A stretch of 64,000 bases of DNA from Microcoleus sp. FACHB-672 (GCF_014695725.1 NZ_JACJOU010000009.1:1-64000), one strand, 5' to 3'. Shown: positions 17,479 through 27,277, counted from the stretch's first letter. Notes: generated from the sequence alone by a model not told the origin. A program made the numbers and translations.

Positions 17479-17601
17479 AATCGTTAACCTGTTGCTCAAA
17501 AAGCAAAGCAATTAAGCTTCCTCTCCAGCACTCAAAAGTAATTTTTAGTCGTAGCGTAGCTTTTTACGTGCATAGCTTTGAAGGGCAAAAAGCGATTTTT
17601 T

Positions 17602-18583
17602 AAACTAACGTCAGTTCGGGATAAGGAGGAGTGGAACAGATACAGTTGAAAGTGCCTAATTCTCAACGCATTTGACCACCCCACGCCCCGTTTAGAAGCC
17701 TTGTTTTTCCATGTCGATGACTTCTGTCAATGGTTTGAACCCCAGTGGAGGCAGAAATTGCCGGGGGACGGTGTGCAACAGCGCCAACGGTCTGGCAGCT
17801 TCTATCTGAGCGAAATTATGACGATTTTGGTTGCGTTCCATCAGTCGCCATACCGTAATTTCAAGTGTTTCTACACCCAACGGGTCTGCGGAGATTGGCG
17901 CGATGCCTTTCCAGGCTTAGTCAGCTACAACCGCTTTGTGGAGTGGATACCGTCAACACTCATCCCCTTGTGTGCCTACTTACGCCATTGCTTTGGGGCC
18001 TGCACAGGCATCAGTTTTATCGACTCGACCAGTCTCAAAGTATGTCACAATCGCCGCATTAATAGCCACAAAGTCTTCAAGCCCCTGGCAACTCGTGGAA
18101 AGACCTCGGGCGACTGGTTCTTTGGCTTTAAGCTACATCTGGTTGTCAATGAGCAGGGGGAATTGCACGGGCGTCGTCCTCACCCCTGGCAACACGGACG
18201 ACCGTAGGCCAGTCCCTAAACTCCTCCAACACCTCTTCGGTAAGGTGTTTGGTGACCGGGGGTACTTGTCACAGAAATTGGCACAGCAGTTATGGCAGCA
18301 ATCCGCGATTCAACTGGTCCCCAAGCTCAAACGGAACATGAAGAATCGCCTGATATTGCTCAGCGATAAGCTGCTCCTGCGGCGACGCGCAATTATTGAG
18401 TCTATTACCCTTCCAACTGAAGAACATTTCTGGGATAGAACATTCCCGCCACCGCTCCCCAGTCAATGGCTTTGTCAATGTAACCTGTGGGCTGATTGCC
18501 TATATGTCACCAGCCCAAGAAGCCGTCTCTGTTGAGCGACGAGGCTTTGCCTGCTGCCGCTTAAACCGAACTCACGTTAAACT
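17602..18583. mobile_element. IS982-family insertion sequence, 972 bp with 5-bp target duplication
   Basis: Ends are AACGTCAGTTCGG at 17607 and its inverted partner ending CCGAACTCACGTT at 18578, imperfect inverted repeats. The 5-bp flank AAACT is present on both sides (17602-17606 and 18579-18583), the expected target-site duplication. The second copy of the surrounding repeat has the undisturbed sequence AGCGATTTTAAACTACCATT near 20222-20241, i.e. the empty site. Its transposase is broken by several frameshifts (next entry), so it probably cannot move by itself. Confidence 0.9.
17701..18564 (+). pseudogene. IS982 transposase, multiply frameshifted
   Basis: Recognisable IS982 sequence: SEIMTILVAFHQSPYRNFK, SYNRFVEWIPSTLIPLCAY, GISFIDSTSLKVCHNRRI, then SGDWFFGFKLHLVVN, and, in another frame, LTPGNTDDRRPVPK and FGKVFGDRGYLSQK. 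The first D is in FIDST, the second in GNTDD, and the E/IE-H part follows. Compared with the better-preserved relic at 32338-32701, there are single-base insertions near 18395 and near 18503, and a frame change near 18170. DDE transposase of IS982; not functional as written. Start position uncertain. Confidence 0.88.
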
Positions 18584-18633
18584 ATCATTACAGCGATTTT
18601 GGGGTGCCGATGAACACCCCATTTTTAATGCCT

Positions 18634-18740
18634 TCACGTCGAGGGCTGGCCGCTCGTTTTCAGCTTCTTGGTTAACTCGTGCAGCCCATCCCTGACGATG
18701 TCCACCTGTGCCGGCGTAGCAACCCTCTCAGCTAGCAACG
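18634..18740 (-). pseudogene. 3' end fragment of the 98-residue gene (copy B)
   Basis: Minus-strand reading [18 protein letters not shown] and [16 protein letters not shown]-stop is the C-terminal third of the intact gene at 20281-20577. It forms the left boundary of the second RTX unit. Confidence 0.8.
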
Positions 18741-19029
18741 TCCGGCTCAACATATTCTTTAACTGGTATTACTTATTGCTCTTACAGTTACTGCTTCGGA
18801 GCCGGCATCACACAAATTGGTATTTCGATTCAGTCTAATACTATTGCATTTTACCAAGCGCCCTCATCCTTATGGGTGAACTCATCGAAGGATTGTCAGC
18901 CCCTCCAAAGGGATGAACTTCTTGGGCGATGGTGATCAGGGGTGTTGTTTTCTAATCTAGGAAGTGTAGATATTCAACTCACTCACACCTTCTCAGTTAA
19001 CTTAACGACACTAATCAGGGGTAATTAAC

Positions 19030-20079
19030 ATGGCTACAATCATCGGGACATCTGGACACGACAATCTTCATGGAACCGCTGGTAATGACAGCATCATGGG
19101 GTTAGCCGGCAATGACACCATCAGGGGAGGTATGGGTGTTGATACAATGGACGGCGGCATTGGTAATGACGTTTATTATGCAGACAGCACCCATGATGTA
19201 GTTATTGAAGGTGTTGGTGCTGGCATCGATACAGTCTTCGCCTCTAGCAGCTACGCCTTAGACGTAAATGAAGTGGAAAACCTTTATCTGCGAGGCAACG
19301 CTATTTACGGTTATGGCAACGAACTCAACAACCATATTGTGGGTAATGCCGGCGATAATACGCTCTCAGGCGATGCCGGCAACGACAGCATCTATGGATT
19401 AGCCGGCAATGACACCATCTATGGTGGTATGGGTATTGACCTATTGGTCGGCGGTGTTGGTAATGACGTTTATTATCTAGACGGTGATGTAATTAGTGAA
19501 GAAGCTGGTGCTGGCATCGATACAGTCTTCGCTTATACTGGCGAAATATTAAGGCCCAATGTGGAAAATCTTTACCTGCAAGGCAGCGCTATTTACGGCT
19601 TAGGCAACGAACTCAACAACTATATTGTGGGTAATGCCAATGATAATTGGCTCTCAGGCGGTACCGGCATAGATACAGTGATAGGCGGCTTAGGCAACGA
19701 CTCTATTACTATTTCAGGTATCGGCAGCGATGTATTGACTGGAGGTGCCGGTGCAGATTACTTTAGATTCCACTCTGCCAGTGCGGGTAGTGTTACGATT
19801 ACCGACTTTAGCAAGGCAGAAGGAGATAAAATTGAGCTTTTAGCCTTTGAATTTTACGGCTTAAATTTCCCAGTAATAGAAAACACATCTGAAGCTCTGC
19901 TTTGTTCTCAGTTTGTCACTGGCGCTGGAGCAACTAATTCCGATCACCGTATCATTTATAACTCATCATCGGGCGCACTATTCTATGATTTCGATGGTAC
20001 AGGAGCAACTGCACAGGTACAAATTGCCAGCCTCTCAACAGGCTTAGCTCTAACTAGCAGTGACTTCCAAGTTGTTTAG
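19030..20079 (+). CDS. RTX-type calcium-binding repeat protein (copy 2)
   Basis: 349 residues, paralogue of the gene at 16483 with an extra repeat block. Start MATIIGTSGHDNLHGTAGN; repeats of the GGxGxDxL/I type occur at about residues 10-45, 115-150 and 205-235 (GGAGADYFRFHSASAGSV marks the C-terminal domain). It keeps an ATG start. No signal peptide, as usual for RTX proteins, which are exported through a C-terminal signal. It differs from copy 1 in repeat number. Both copies retain a conserved leader, suggesting that they are transcribed alike. Confidence 0.87.
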   Translation: MATIIGTSGHDNLHGTAGNDSIMGLAGNDTIRGGMGVDTMDGGIGNDVYYADSTHDVVIEGVGAGIDTVFASSSYALDVNEVENLYLRGNAIYGYGNELNNHIVGNAGDNTLSGDAGNDSIYGLAGNDTIYGGMGIDLLVGGVGNDVYYLDGDVISEEAGAGIDTVFAYTGEILRPNVENLYLQGSAIYGLGNELNNYIVGNANDNWLSGGTGIDTVIGGLGNDSITISGIGSDVLTGGAGADYFRFHSASAGSVTITDFSKAEGDKIELLAFEFYGLNFPVIENTSEALLCSQFVTGAGATNSDHRIIYNSSSGALFYDFDGTGATAQVQIASLSTGLALTSSDFQVV

Positions 20080-20280
20080 CAGCGACTTCAAGTTATTGCA
20101 TAGAATCGTTAACCTGTTGCTCAAAAAGCAAAGTAATTAAGCTTCTTCTCCAGCACTCAAAAGCAATTTTTTAGTCGTAGCGTAGCTTTTTACGTGCATA
20201 GCTTTGAAGGGCAAAAAGCGATTTTAAACTACCATTGCAGCGATTTTGGGGTGTTCACCGGCACCCCATTTTTAATGCCT

Positions 20281-20577
20281 TCACACGGATGGCAGGCCGC
20301 TCGTTCTTAGCCGCTCGGTTAGTTCGTTTAGCCCGTCCCTAACAATGTCTACCTGCGCCGGCGTAGCAACCCCCTCAGCTAGCAACACTTGCAAAGCTTC
20401 CAAGACTTCCAACTTCTTGCCTAGAATCCGATCAGCTACCCAGTGCGGCATCGGGTGCTGCACCTTCGAGACTTTCTCAACAATCCGTAACACTGTACCG
20501 TTTGGGGCCTTGTGAATCTCGCGGGATGTTGTGGTAATCGTTACCCCGTTGACCAGGTAATCGCGTAAATTCTCCAT
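20281..20577 (-). CDS. 98-residue protein of unknown function
   Basis: MENLRDYLVNGVTITTTS... 98 residues, soluble, no family recognised. The C-terminal helix ([19 protein letters not shown]) occurs as 3' fragments at the borders of the two RTX repeat units, so this gene was next to the RTX gene before duplication. It is convergent with the RTX gene. A small helical protein that might act as a regulator or chaperone is a guess only. Confidence 0.6.
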   Translation of the reverse strand: MENLRDYLVNGVTITTTSREIHKAPNGTVLRIVEKVSKVQHPMPHWVADRILGKKLEVLEALQVLLAEGVATPAQVDIVRDGLNELTERLRTSGLPSV

Positions 20578-20800
20578 CGCCTTGAGCCTGAGAACTTCGG
20601 GGCAGGTATCCCGAAACGCACGACGGCACGGGAAATTGATGATTGGTTTTTCCCCAATCAGTAATCGCTGGTGCCTAACCTACCCTAATATTTTTGTACT
20701 GCGGTGGGTTAAGGCACAGGAAGTTGGTAATTAGTCTTTTCTCACTCAGTGATCGCCGATGCCTAACTCACCTTATTGCTGCAAACTAAGCACTGAAAGA
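20578..20800. repeat. Intergenic region with a duplicated short sequence
   Basis: Two copies of about 30 nt, CAGTAATCGCTGGTGCCTAA near 20661 and CAGTGATCGCCGATGCCTAA near 20746, each ending in CCTAAC(C/T)NACC. No ORF of note. Could be a regulatory or small mobile repeat. Confidence 0.4.
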
Positions 20801-20947
20801 TTAACCCCGTAACTTGCGAATGAGTTCTCTGATCACATCAGTTTTCGTTCTGCCTTTGCTGGTGCAGTAAGATTCTAAACGCTCCAGCTCGGTAGAAGGA
20901 AGCCGAATGGTTAGCACTTTATCGGAGGGCGGTTTTGTTCTTGGCAT
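20801..20947 (-). CDS. Small ribbon-helix-helix protein
   Basis: A 48-residue protein MPRTKPPSDKVLTIRLPSTE continuing LERLESYCTSKGRTKTDVIR and ending ELIRKLRG. The pattern V-L-T-I-R-L-P (beta-strand) followed by two amphipathic helices with G-R-T-K-T-D-V-I-R is that of ribbon-helix-helix (CopG/Arc/MetJ-type) DNA-binding proteins, which dimerise through the strand. Such small proteins are often antitoxins or plasmid and phage repressors. No toxin gene is adjacent: the 98-residue gene 223 nt downstream on the same strand is unrelated to known toxins. Too short for usual ORF cut-offs. Confidence 0.7.
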   Translation of the reverse strand: MPRTKPPSDKVLTIRLPSTELERLESYCTSKGRTKTDVIRELIRKLRG

Positions 20948-21314
20948 GGCTGTTACAAGCTAATAAGACTGTAGTGATTAGGTGTTGAAAATATTGAAAT
21001 ACTTGTACTAATCTTGTGCTAATTCTAATTATAGCTTAGAGATTTTAAATTCGCGGTTGAATTAACCGGAATTTATGCTAAATGCTGCGCTCGCTCGATG
21101 AAAAAATTAGTAAGCAATGGCTTTAAAGTCGCTCCCAGAAGGGATGGGAGTGGAATCTAAAGACAGTTTGTTACTAAAAATTATGTTAGCAATTTAATCG
21201 GGAAACATGAAGATTTAACCAACCAGCACAACTCTGGCGGTCTCTACTATAAGCGACTTCAAAGTAAATACCGGCAACCCCAAATATACCTTGCTAATCT
21301 AAATTCGAGTGAGA
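20948..21314. other. Intergenic region
   Basis: 367 nt; no ORF, repeat or RNA structure that I can support. It holds the upstream region of the RHH gene on the minus strand (CTTGTACTAATCTTGTGCTAAT contains a direct repeat CTTGTNCTAAT, possibly an operator). Confidence 0.3.
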
Positions 21315-21908
21315 CTACCGGCCCATATTTCGCTTCATCCGATCAATCTCATCATCTGTTTCCCAACGTCTAAAGGCTTCCTCTAAGGAATCAGCGCCGC
21401 CGGACATTGTGCGAGTTTGACTTTGATTCCAACCGGCAGTTTGCCAGCTTTGTTCGGTTTTTTGCGTGTTGGTACGCGTTGCTGCTGCTGCGGCTGCTGC
21501 CTCGGTTGCTTTCGCCCGCACTTCCTGCCGGCGCTGTTGGATCTGCTTGTACAATTCCTTAGATTTCTCAATGCGTTCCTTAACGCCCTGCATTTGACCC
21601 CAGAATTGATTTCCTTGCCGCAACAGCGCCGCCTCTCTTTCTTGCGCTGCCTGAGCCAAATCGACCCGGTTCGATGCTTTCGCTTTTTCGATGCGGCTGT
21701 GCCAACGCTGGATATCTTGAGCGGTGGAGAGAATTTGATCTTGCAGCCCCTTTTCTTTGCGCTGCAAATCAACGATCAGCCGCAGGGTATCTTCTTCTTG
21801 CTCCCGCAACTGTTCTTCCAGCGCCTGCAACTCTAGATGGGGATTATTGCGTAAAAACTCTTCCAGTCTAGTTTCTAAAAACCGGCTGAGGTCTTCAAAT
21901 AGGCCCAT
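21315..21908 (-). CDS. TIGR04376-family coiled-coil protein
   Basis: Start chosen at the ATG at 21908 (MGLFEDLSRFLETRLEEFLR), 197 residues, the family's usual beginning; an upstream frame start at 21929 adds MILGVPT. Residues about 30-140 are a nearly continuous coiled coil, followed by an Ala-rich turn (EAAAAAAATRTNTQK) and a C-terminal conserved tail (GGADSLEEAFRRWETDDEID). TIGR04376 proteins are cyanobacteria-specific and of unknown role. Length normal. It shares the minus strand with the next gene; about 120 nt of simple A/T-rich repeats separate them. Confidence 0.85.
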   Translation of the reverse strand: MGLFEDLSRFLETRLEEFLRNNPHLELQALEEQLREQEEDTLRLIVDLQRKEKGLQDQILSTAQDIQRWHSRIEKAKASNRVDLAQAAQEREAALLRQGNQFWGQMQGVKERIEKSKELYKQIQQRRQEVRAKATEAAAAAAATRTNTQKTEQSWQTAGWNQSQTRTMSGGADSLEEAFRRWETDDEIDRMKRNMGR

Positions 21909-21970
21909 CGTTGGAACTCCCAAGATCAAGTGTGCCCTTTCATGCTATCTAAATTAGCCGGCAGGGCGAT

Positions 21971-22022
21971 TTTAGATTTTAGATTTTAGAGGAATTCTAA
22001 AATCCAAAACCCAAAATCCAAA
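21971..22022. repeat. Short simple repeats
   Basis: Tandem TTTTAGA-like units (about 21970-21990) followed by AAATCC/AAACCC units (22000-22022), forming an imperfect inverted repeat (TTTTAGA against TCTAAAA). Such low-complexity intergenic repeats are common in filamentous cyanobacteria. Confidence 0.5.
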
Positions 22023-22026
22023 CGAT

Positions 22027-23346
22027 TTAGAACTTTTGCCCGACATAAATCGAGCGGACTTCACCGTTACGGCGAATCACGGCTTCCTGGTTCGCCACTT
22101 CTACCAGTGCCCAACCGCTAGAGCCGATACTCTCCCCGATGTTCACCCGGCGAGCGACGCCGCTGATTTCAAACAGGGCGGCTGAGCGTTCTCCGAGTTC
22201 GAGAATGCCAACCAAGGTATGAATAGCTGCCGGGTCAAGGCTGGGCAGAGTCGTTGCGTTAACGCTGGGTTCAGCACTTGGCTCAAGCGGCGGTGGTGGA
22301 ATTTCGCCAGCCGGCACAGGTATTTCTGCTGGAATTGTCGGAACTGCCGGTTGAGGTTGAATTTCAGGAAATGCCGTTACGGCTGCGGATGGGACAACCG
22401 TTGGGGATGGGGCGGCTGTTGGGGATGGGGCAGTCGTTGGCGATGCCGTTGCCGCCGGGGATGGTTTAGCTGTTGGGGAGGCTGCAGCCGCCGTTGGGGA
22501 TGGCTTAGCCGTTGGAGGCTTGGCTGCTGCCGGCTTAGGAGCCGATGGCGTTGCTTTAGCGACCGGCGGCTTAGGGGCTGGTGGTTTGTTCCGTGCGTTG
22601 TTTAGTGTCGGTATGGCCACTTTTTCTAGGGCAGTGGCGAGGCGGTTGAGCGCTTGGGCTAAACTGGTCGCATCTGACAGATTCAGTGACAGTGGCAATG
22701 CCGGCAGGTTAATGGTTGTAGATTGCTGGGTGGGTTGCTGTTGCTGTTGCTGTTGTGCCGCCGGTGCGGTGATTGTTGGTCTGCCGGCTACAGTTTTACC
22801 CACTTCTCCTCTGCTTTGAGCGATTTTATCGAGCGAAGCCATTACATAGTTCGCAAACTTGGCATCTGAGGCAGAGATCGTTGGAGATGGAGCGATCGGC
22901 GAGGGTGCCGGTGCCGGTGCTTTTGCAGACATCCGTTGCCACTGTGCACGACTTGCCAGCCACAAGCCCAGCATAATGACTAGGGAGCCACACGCTGCCC
23001 CTAGTAGCCATTTGTCAAACCACTGGTTAGAGTCTTGCTGTTTGTTGCCCGTTGTAACGACTTTCGCCTCAACGGTTTCCTGAGCCTCAGCCCGCTTCTG
23101 GAGTTCGGCGGGTGAGGTCATCGGCGGCATGACGATTGCCGGCACTGTAATTGGTTTTAAAGATACATATTCCGAGCGGGCCGACTCTGTGGGCAAGTGA
23201 TTACCACCCACCAGAATTCGGTCAACGTCCTCGAATAAATCGTCCATTAAGCGATCTGCATAAGACTCAACCGCCACTGTTCCAGGGCCGGTTGGTTCTT
23301 GCAACTCTTCTGAGGCTATCGTTTTTGTTCTGACATTTTGAGACAT
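22027..23346 (-). CDS. Single-pass membrane protein with Pro/Ala linker and PilP/GspC-like end
   Basis: ATG at 23346 (MSQNVRTKTIASEE), 439 residues. The first 120 residues are cytoplasmic and acidic; a membrane segment (WLLGAACGSLVIMLGLWLAS) is near residues 115-135; then about 200 residues of periplasmic linker built of Ala/Pro/Lys/Ser with repeats of the type PSPTAAPSP and poly-Gln. The C-terminal 65 residues (ALFEISGVARRVNIGESIG... EAVIRRNGEVRSIYVGQKF) resemble the small beta-fold of PilP/GspC-HR that contacts a secretin. A role in envelope spanning is inference; no pilus gene is adjacent. Q-run codons (CAGCAACAG) may vary in length between strains. Confidence 0.7.
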   Translation of the reverse strand: MSQNVRTKTIASEELQEPTGPGTVAVESYADRLMDDLFEDVDRILVGGNHLPTESARSEYVSLKPITVPAIVMPPMTSPAELQKRAEAQETVEAKVVTTGNKQQDSNQWFDKWLLGAACGSLVIMLGLWLASRAQWQRMSAKAPAPAPSPIAPSPTISASDAKFANYVMASLDKIAQSRGEVGKTVAGRPTITAPAAQQQQQQQPTQQSTTINLPALPLSLNLSDATSLAQALNRLATALEKVAIPTLNNARNKPPAPKPPVAKATPSAPKPAAAKPPTAKPSPTAAAASPTAKPSPAATASPTTAPSPTAAPSPTVVPSAAVTAFPEIQPQPAVPTIPAEIPVPAGEIPPPPLEPSAEPSVNATTLPSLDPAAIHTLVGILELGERSAALFEISGVARRVNIGESIGSSGWALVEVANQEAVIRRNGEVRSIYVGQKF

Positions 23347-23614
23347 AGGTTTTTCGCGTTTACGGCTCCTCAACGCCCCCGACCCACACGCTACGAATCC
23401 ACGAGTTTACAGGGCACTCCTAAAAATTTAGCAGGAGAATTTCATCAACAGGTGGATTTTAGTCAGTTGATAAAAAAATTATAGGTTAAGAGGAGGGGCG
23501 CTAAGCTTGCCGTTCTGACTGTTTGCCTAGCGCCCTTGCTAGTTAGAAATGCCTGAAAATGAGTCGTAGCCTCAGATTTTGGCAAGTTTTCCCTGTGCAG
23601 ATTCGTCAAAGATT

Positions 23615-25537
23615 CTACACTTTTCCCACACCGACTGCGGCCAATTGACGCGAACGCAGTTCCAAATACACCAGCAGCGCGTTGACATCGGCAGGATTTA
23701 CACCGCCTATACGACAAGCTTGCCCAATAGTCAAGGGTTTGACCTTAGCAAGTTTCTCCCGCGATTCCTTGGAGAGGGTGTCAATGTTGGCGTAGTCTAA
23801 ATCTGCCGGCAATTTCCGATGTTCTTGACGCGATATTTGGTCAATTTGGTGCTGCTGGCGCTGGATATAGCCAGAGTATTTGATATCAATTTCTGCGCCT
23901 TCTTGTTCAGCGGTATTTAAGTCTGGGTTTGCCAGTCCATAACGATCCAGATCAACGTAATGGATGTTAGGCCGGCGCAACAAGTCAGCGAGGGTGATTG
24001 AGCCTTTGATCAGTTGCTGCGTATCTGATGCGATCGCTTTGCCAATTTCATCATGCTCTTTAATCCGCGTGGTTTCCAGCCGGCGCTTTTCATCTGCAAT
24101 ATTTTGCTGTTTGCGGGTGAATAATGCATACCGGCGATCATCAATTAAACCGATTTCTCGTCCAAGCGGTGTGAGACGCTGATCAGCATTATCTGAACGC
24201 AACAACAGCCGGTATTCAGATCGAGACGTGAGCATTCGGTAAGGTTCGCGCAAGTCTTTGGTACAGAGATCGTCAACTAAGGTGCCGATGTAACTTTGCT
24301 CACGCGGGAAAATAATCATTTCTTGGTTTTTCACCAATCGCGCCGCATTGATCCCTGCGACGATTCCCTGCGCGGCAGCTTCTTCATAGCCGGTTGTGCC
24401 GTTAACTTGGCCGGCACAAAATAACCCTTCGATTTTCTTGGTCATCAGGGTTGGGTAACACTGAGTTGCCGGCAGATAATCGTATTCAACGGCATAAGCA
24501 GGACGTAGCATCACGCACTTTTCCATACCAGGAAGCGAGCGCAGCAATTGCACTTGCAGCTGTTCTGGCAAGCCGGTGGAAAATCCCTGAATATACAATT
24601 CTGGAATATCGCGACCTTCGGGTTCAATAAAGATTTGGTGGCTTTCCTTATCGGCAAAGCGCACAATTTTATCTTCAATGCTAGGGCAATAACGCGGCCC
24701 TTTTGCATCTACCCAACCGCCATAAACAGGCGATAAATGCAAATTTTCCCGAATCAGCCGGTGCGTTTCTGTGGTTGTGCGGGTGAGGTAACAATTCATC
24801 TGTTCCCGTTCCACCCAAGCTTCCGGATCGAAGCTGAACCAGGAAACTTTTTCATCACCCGGTTGCGCTTCCATGACGCTGTAATCTACGGAACGCTTAT
24901 CAACGCGTGCGGGGGTTCCTGTCTTTAACCGGCCTGTCTCAAAGCCCAGCCGATTAAGGGTTTCGGTTAATCCTGTCGCTGCAAATTCTCCGGCGCGTCC
25001 TGCCGGCATCGATTTATTCCCTACCCAGATAATGCCACCGAGGAAGGTGCCGGTTGTTAGGACAACTGCTTTACATTGAAAGGCGACGCCAAAGTAAGTT
25101 TCAACGCCAATAATTTCATCATTTGCGCCTAATACCAAGTCAGTTGCCATGCCTTCGCGAATGGTCAAGTTTTCTTGGTTTTCGACAATATTTTTCATCA
25201 CGGCAGCGTATTCGCGCTTATCGGTTTGGGCGCGTAATGCCCAAACTGCCGGCCCTCTTGAGGCGTTGAGGATGCGCTTTTGCAGGTAAGTGCGGTCGGC
25301 GATTTTGCCGATTTCACCACCCAGTGCGTCTACTTCGTGGGTAAGTTGAGATTTTGCCGGCCCTCCCACTGCGGGGTTGCAGGGTTGCCAAGCAATTTTA
25401 TCTAAATTAAGGGTCAGCAGTAGGGTGCGACAGCCCAGACGTGCGCTAGCGAGTGCCGCTTCACATCCTGAGTGGCCGGCACCGACTACCACAACATCAA
25501 AGGCATCTTGGAATTCTACAGGTGTGTGTGCGGTCAT
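23615..25537 (-). CDS. mnmG: tRNA uridine-5-carboxymethylaminomethyl modification enzyme MnmG
   Basis: 640-residue FAD protein that with MnmE installs the cmnm5 group on U34 of tRNAs. Visible: FAD-binding [17 protein letters not shown] (residues 19-35); [19 protein letters not shown] (substrate-side region, about 56-74); the C-terminal helix with [13 protein letters not shown] and the end [24 protein letters not shown] typical of GidA, with the signature [11 protein letters not shown]. Full length. Single gene on the minus strand. Cytoplasmic. Confidence 0.95.
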   Translation of the reverse strand: MTAHTPVEFQDAFDVVVVGAGHSGCEAALASARLGCRTLLLTLNLDKIAWQPCNPAVGGPAKSQLTHEVDALGGEIGKIADRTYLQKRILNASRGPAVWALRAQTDKREYAAVMKNIVENQENLTIREGMATDLVLGANDEIIGVETYFGVAFQCKAVVLTTGTFLGGIIWVGNKSMPAGRAGEFAATGLTETLNRLGFETGRLKTGTPARVDKRSVDYSVMEAQPGDEKVSWFSFDPEAWVEREQMNCYLTRTTTETHRLIRENLHLSPVYGGWVDAKGPRYCPSIEDKIVRFADKESHQIFIEPEGRDIPELYIQGFSTGLPEQLQVQLLRSLPGMEKCVMLRPAYAVEYDYLPATQCYPTLMTKKIEGLFCAGQVNGTTGYEEAAAQGIVAGINAARLVKNQEMIIFPREQSYIGTLVDDLCTKDLREPYRMLTSRSEYRLLLRSDNADQRLTPLGREIGLIDDRRYALFTRKQQNIADEKRRLETTRIKEHDEIGKAIASDTQQLIKGSITLADLLRRPNIHYVDLDRYGLANPDLNTAEQEGAEIDIKYSGYIQRQQHQIDQISRQEHRKLPADLDYANIDTLSKESREKLAKVKPLTIGQACRIGGVNPADVNALLVYLELRSRQLAAVGVGKV

Positions 25538-25918
25538 AGTAAGCGTTTGAGCTGCAAAGACTCATATTAAATAGTTTAACGGCTAAACTGGGAGCGGCGG
25601 TATTATGTTTTCCTGGTGCCGATTTAAAATATCCAAATTTACTCTATATTAGACGCGATTAGCACTTAGGCTAACACCTCAACAAGCCGTTAAATTTTAT
25701 GTTTCGGTAAGCTTTCTGCTGTTGCAAGCCTGATATGGATTCACCCACTCGTATTTTTGAGTAAGCTAGCAGAAGATGGTATGGATAAATTTTGGTTAAC
25801 TGAGGAAGAATTGAGAGAGGATGTCGCCCATACCTAATGCCATTCAAGAGTGATTCATGGATATATAGCAGATGCTCAATTTGAGCTTAATTCTTTAACT
25901 GATAAAATACCGAGAAAA
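25538..25918. other. Intergenic region
   Basis: 381 nt, AT-rich, upstream of the FkbM gene. A short open stretch (MDKFWLTEEELREDVAHT at about 25779-25835) ends at a stop and has no support. No terminator for either neighbour could be defined. Confidence 0.3.
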
Positions 25919-26680
25919 ATGAAAATCAAATCTTTAATAAAATCTATTTTAAAAAAAGTTGTTTCACCTGTCAAAGTCAATCAGAATTTAACGAATCTTG
26001 TATGCAATACAGACTTGGCCTTAGCACGTCTTGCAAATTTGGGTTTTAAACCTAACCTTATTTTTGATGTTGGGGCTTATCAAGGGGATTTTACTAAATT
26101 TTGTGTGGAATTATGGCCTGAAACAAAAGCAGCTTGTTTTGAAGTCATCCCTCACAAAGTTAGTGAGCTAAAAGATTTAGCATCTTCTAATGCGTCGATT
26201 CAAGTATTTCCAACATTATTGGGTGCAAATTGTCATGATGAATTTCCATTTTATCAACTAGAACGTCATGCTGAAACCGCTTCTAGTGTTCTGAATACAC
26301 AAACTGCCTTCAAGTTACCTCCTCAATATTATCCCATGTCTACAGTAGATGACATTGTCAAGAATCACTTTGCTGGACACGGCCCAGATTTGCTAAAAAT
26401 TGATGTGCAGGGTTATGAACTTGAGGTTCTTAAAGGTACAGAAAACACGTTAAATCAAATTCAAGTAATTTTGGCAGAGATTAATCTATTAGATATCTAT
26501 AAAGATGCTCCTTTGTTGGCTGAACTGATTGCGTGGCTAGATGCACGAAACTGGGTAACGTATGATATCTGTAGTTTTTGGCGTCGTCCACTCGATCAAG
26601 CTTTGTGGCAATCGGATTTTATCTTTGTGCAGCGTGACAGCTTCCTACGGGCTAATAAAGGCTATTCTAAAAAAAGTTAA
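25919..26680 (+). CDS. FkbM-family methyltransferase
   Basis: Starting at the ATG at 25919 (MKIKSLIKSILKKVVSPVKV) the protein has 253 residues; the ATG at 25850 would add an unconserved leader. SAM-dependent Rossmann fold: LIFDVGAYQGDFTKF (motif I), LLKIDVQGYELEVLKG (motif IV, strictly FkbM-like), and STVDDIV. It probably O-methylates a sugar or lipid group of the cell envelope or an exported glycan. The gene lies alone, is AT-rich and lacks the GCCGG words of its neighbours, and is followed by an IS982 relic, all suggesting acquisition. Confidence 0.85.
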   Translation: MKIKSLIKSILKKVVSPVKVNQNLTNLVCNTDLALARLANLGFKPNLIFDVGAYQGDFTKFCVELWPETKAACFEVIPHKVSELKDLASSNASIQVFPTLLGANCHDEFPFYQLERHAETASSVLNTQTAFKLPPQYYPMSTVDDIVKNHFAGHGPDLLKIDVQGYELEVLKGTENTLNQIQVILAEINLLDIYKDAPLLAELIAWLDARNWVTYDICSFWRRPLDQALWQSDFIFVQRDSFLRANKGYSKKS

Positions 26681-26742
26681 ATTGCAAGCTAAGCTTATCT
26701 GCCTTAAAATTAAATATCTCCCTAGAAGATAAAATCTAGGAA

Positions 26743-27082
26743 GCGTCAGTTCGGTTTAAGCGGCAGCAGGCAAAGCCTCGTCGCTCAACAGAGACGGCTT
26801 CTTTGGCTAGTGACAATAGGCAATCAGCCCACAGATGACATTGACAAAACCTTTGACTGGGGAGCGGTGGCGGGAACGTTCTATCCCAGAAATGTTCTTC
26901 AGTTGGTCAATAATAGAGTCAATAATTGCGCCTCAACGCAGGATCTGCTGATCGCTGAGGGACATCAGGGGATTGTTCATGTTCCGAAGGCTTCTAAACG
27001 GGCTATCGGGTGGTCAGATGTGTTGAGAACTAGGCGCTTTCAAATGTATCTATTCCACTCCTCCTTATCCCGAACTGACGTT
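26743..27082 (-). mobile_element. Internally deleted IS982 relic (minus orientation)
   Basis: Starts with CGTCAGTTCGGTTTAAGCGG at 26745 and ends CTTATCCCGAACTGACGTT at 27082: the two ends of the IS982 element described at 17607-18578, in opposite orientation. Only the 3' part of the transposase (about 26763-26990, minus strand) and the extreme 5' end (about 27045-27082) remain. It is a roughly 340-bp derivative that could be mobilised in trans only if ends work. It borders the TetR/DevBCA block on its left. Confidence 0.85.
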
Positions 27083-27277
27083 AGCTAGCCATTCAGAGTC
27101 AATTCGATTGGAGTGGCTAGACAAAACGCGGAAGGCGGCACAGCTTTTTAGTGGATTGTTTGAGAATTAATTCAAGTAATTGATCGCAGCGTGTCGTGTT
27201 CCCTAAACCAGATACTGAAGATGACGCAAGTTGAGTGATCACGCAGTTGACTCTGTGCAACCCTTAAGTTACATTAA

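Larger units (their letters stand above)
16225..17606 (+). repeat. RTX repeat unit 1 (direct repeat of 18634-20237)
   Basis: The block from the 98-residue gene fragment through the RTX gene to its 3' flank recurs at 18634-20237. The leader, for example TCTAATCTAGGAAGTGTAGA and the CCAAGCG-CCTCATCCTTATGG segment, is shared before both genes, and the 3' flanks (GTTAACCTGTTGCTCAAAAAG) also match. This is a segmental tandem duplication. Confidence 0.8.

Noticed and set aside
20281-20947. Toxin-antitoxin pair (RHH protein plus 98-residue protein)
   Set aside because: Gap of 223 nt, no overlap, and the 98-residue protein resembles no toxin family known to me.
22219-22605. Trp/Cys/Arg-rich 128-residue frame opposite the Pro/Ala linker gene
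   Set aside because: Composition arises from the complementary strand of Pro/Ala/Gly codon repeats; no start signal.
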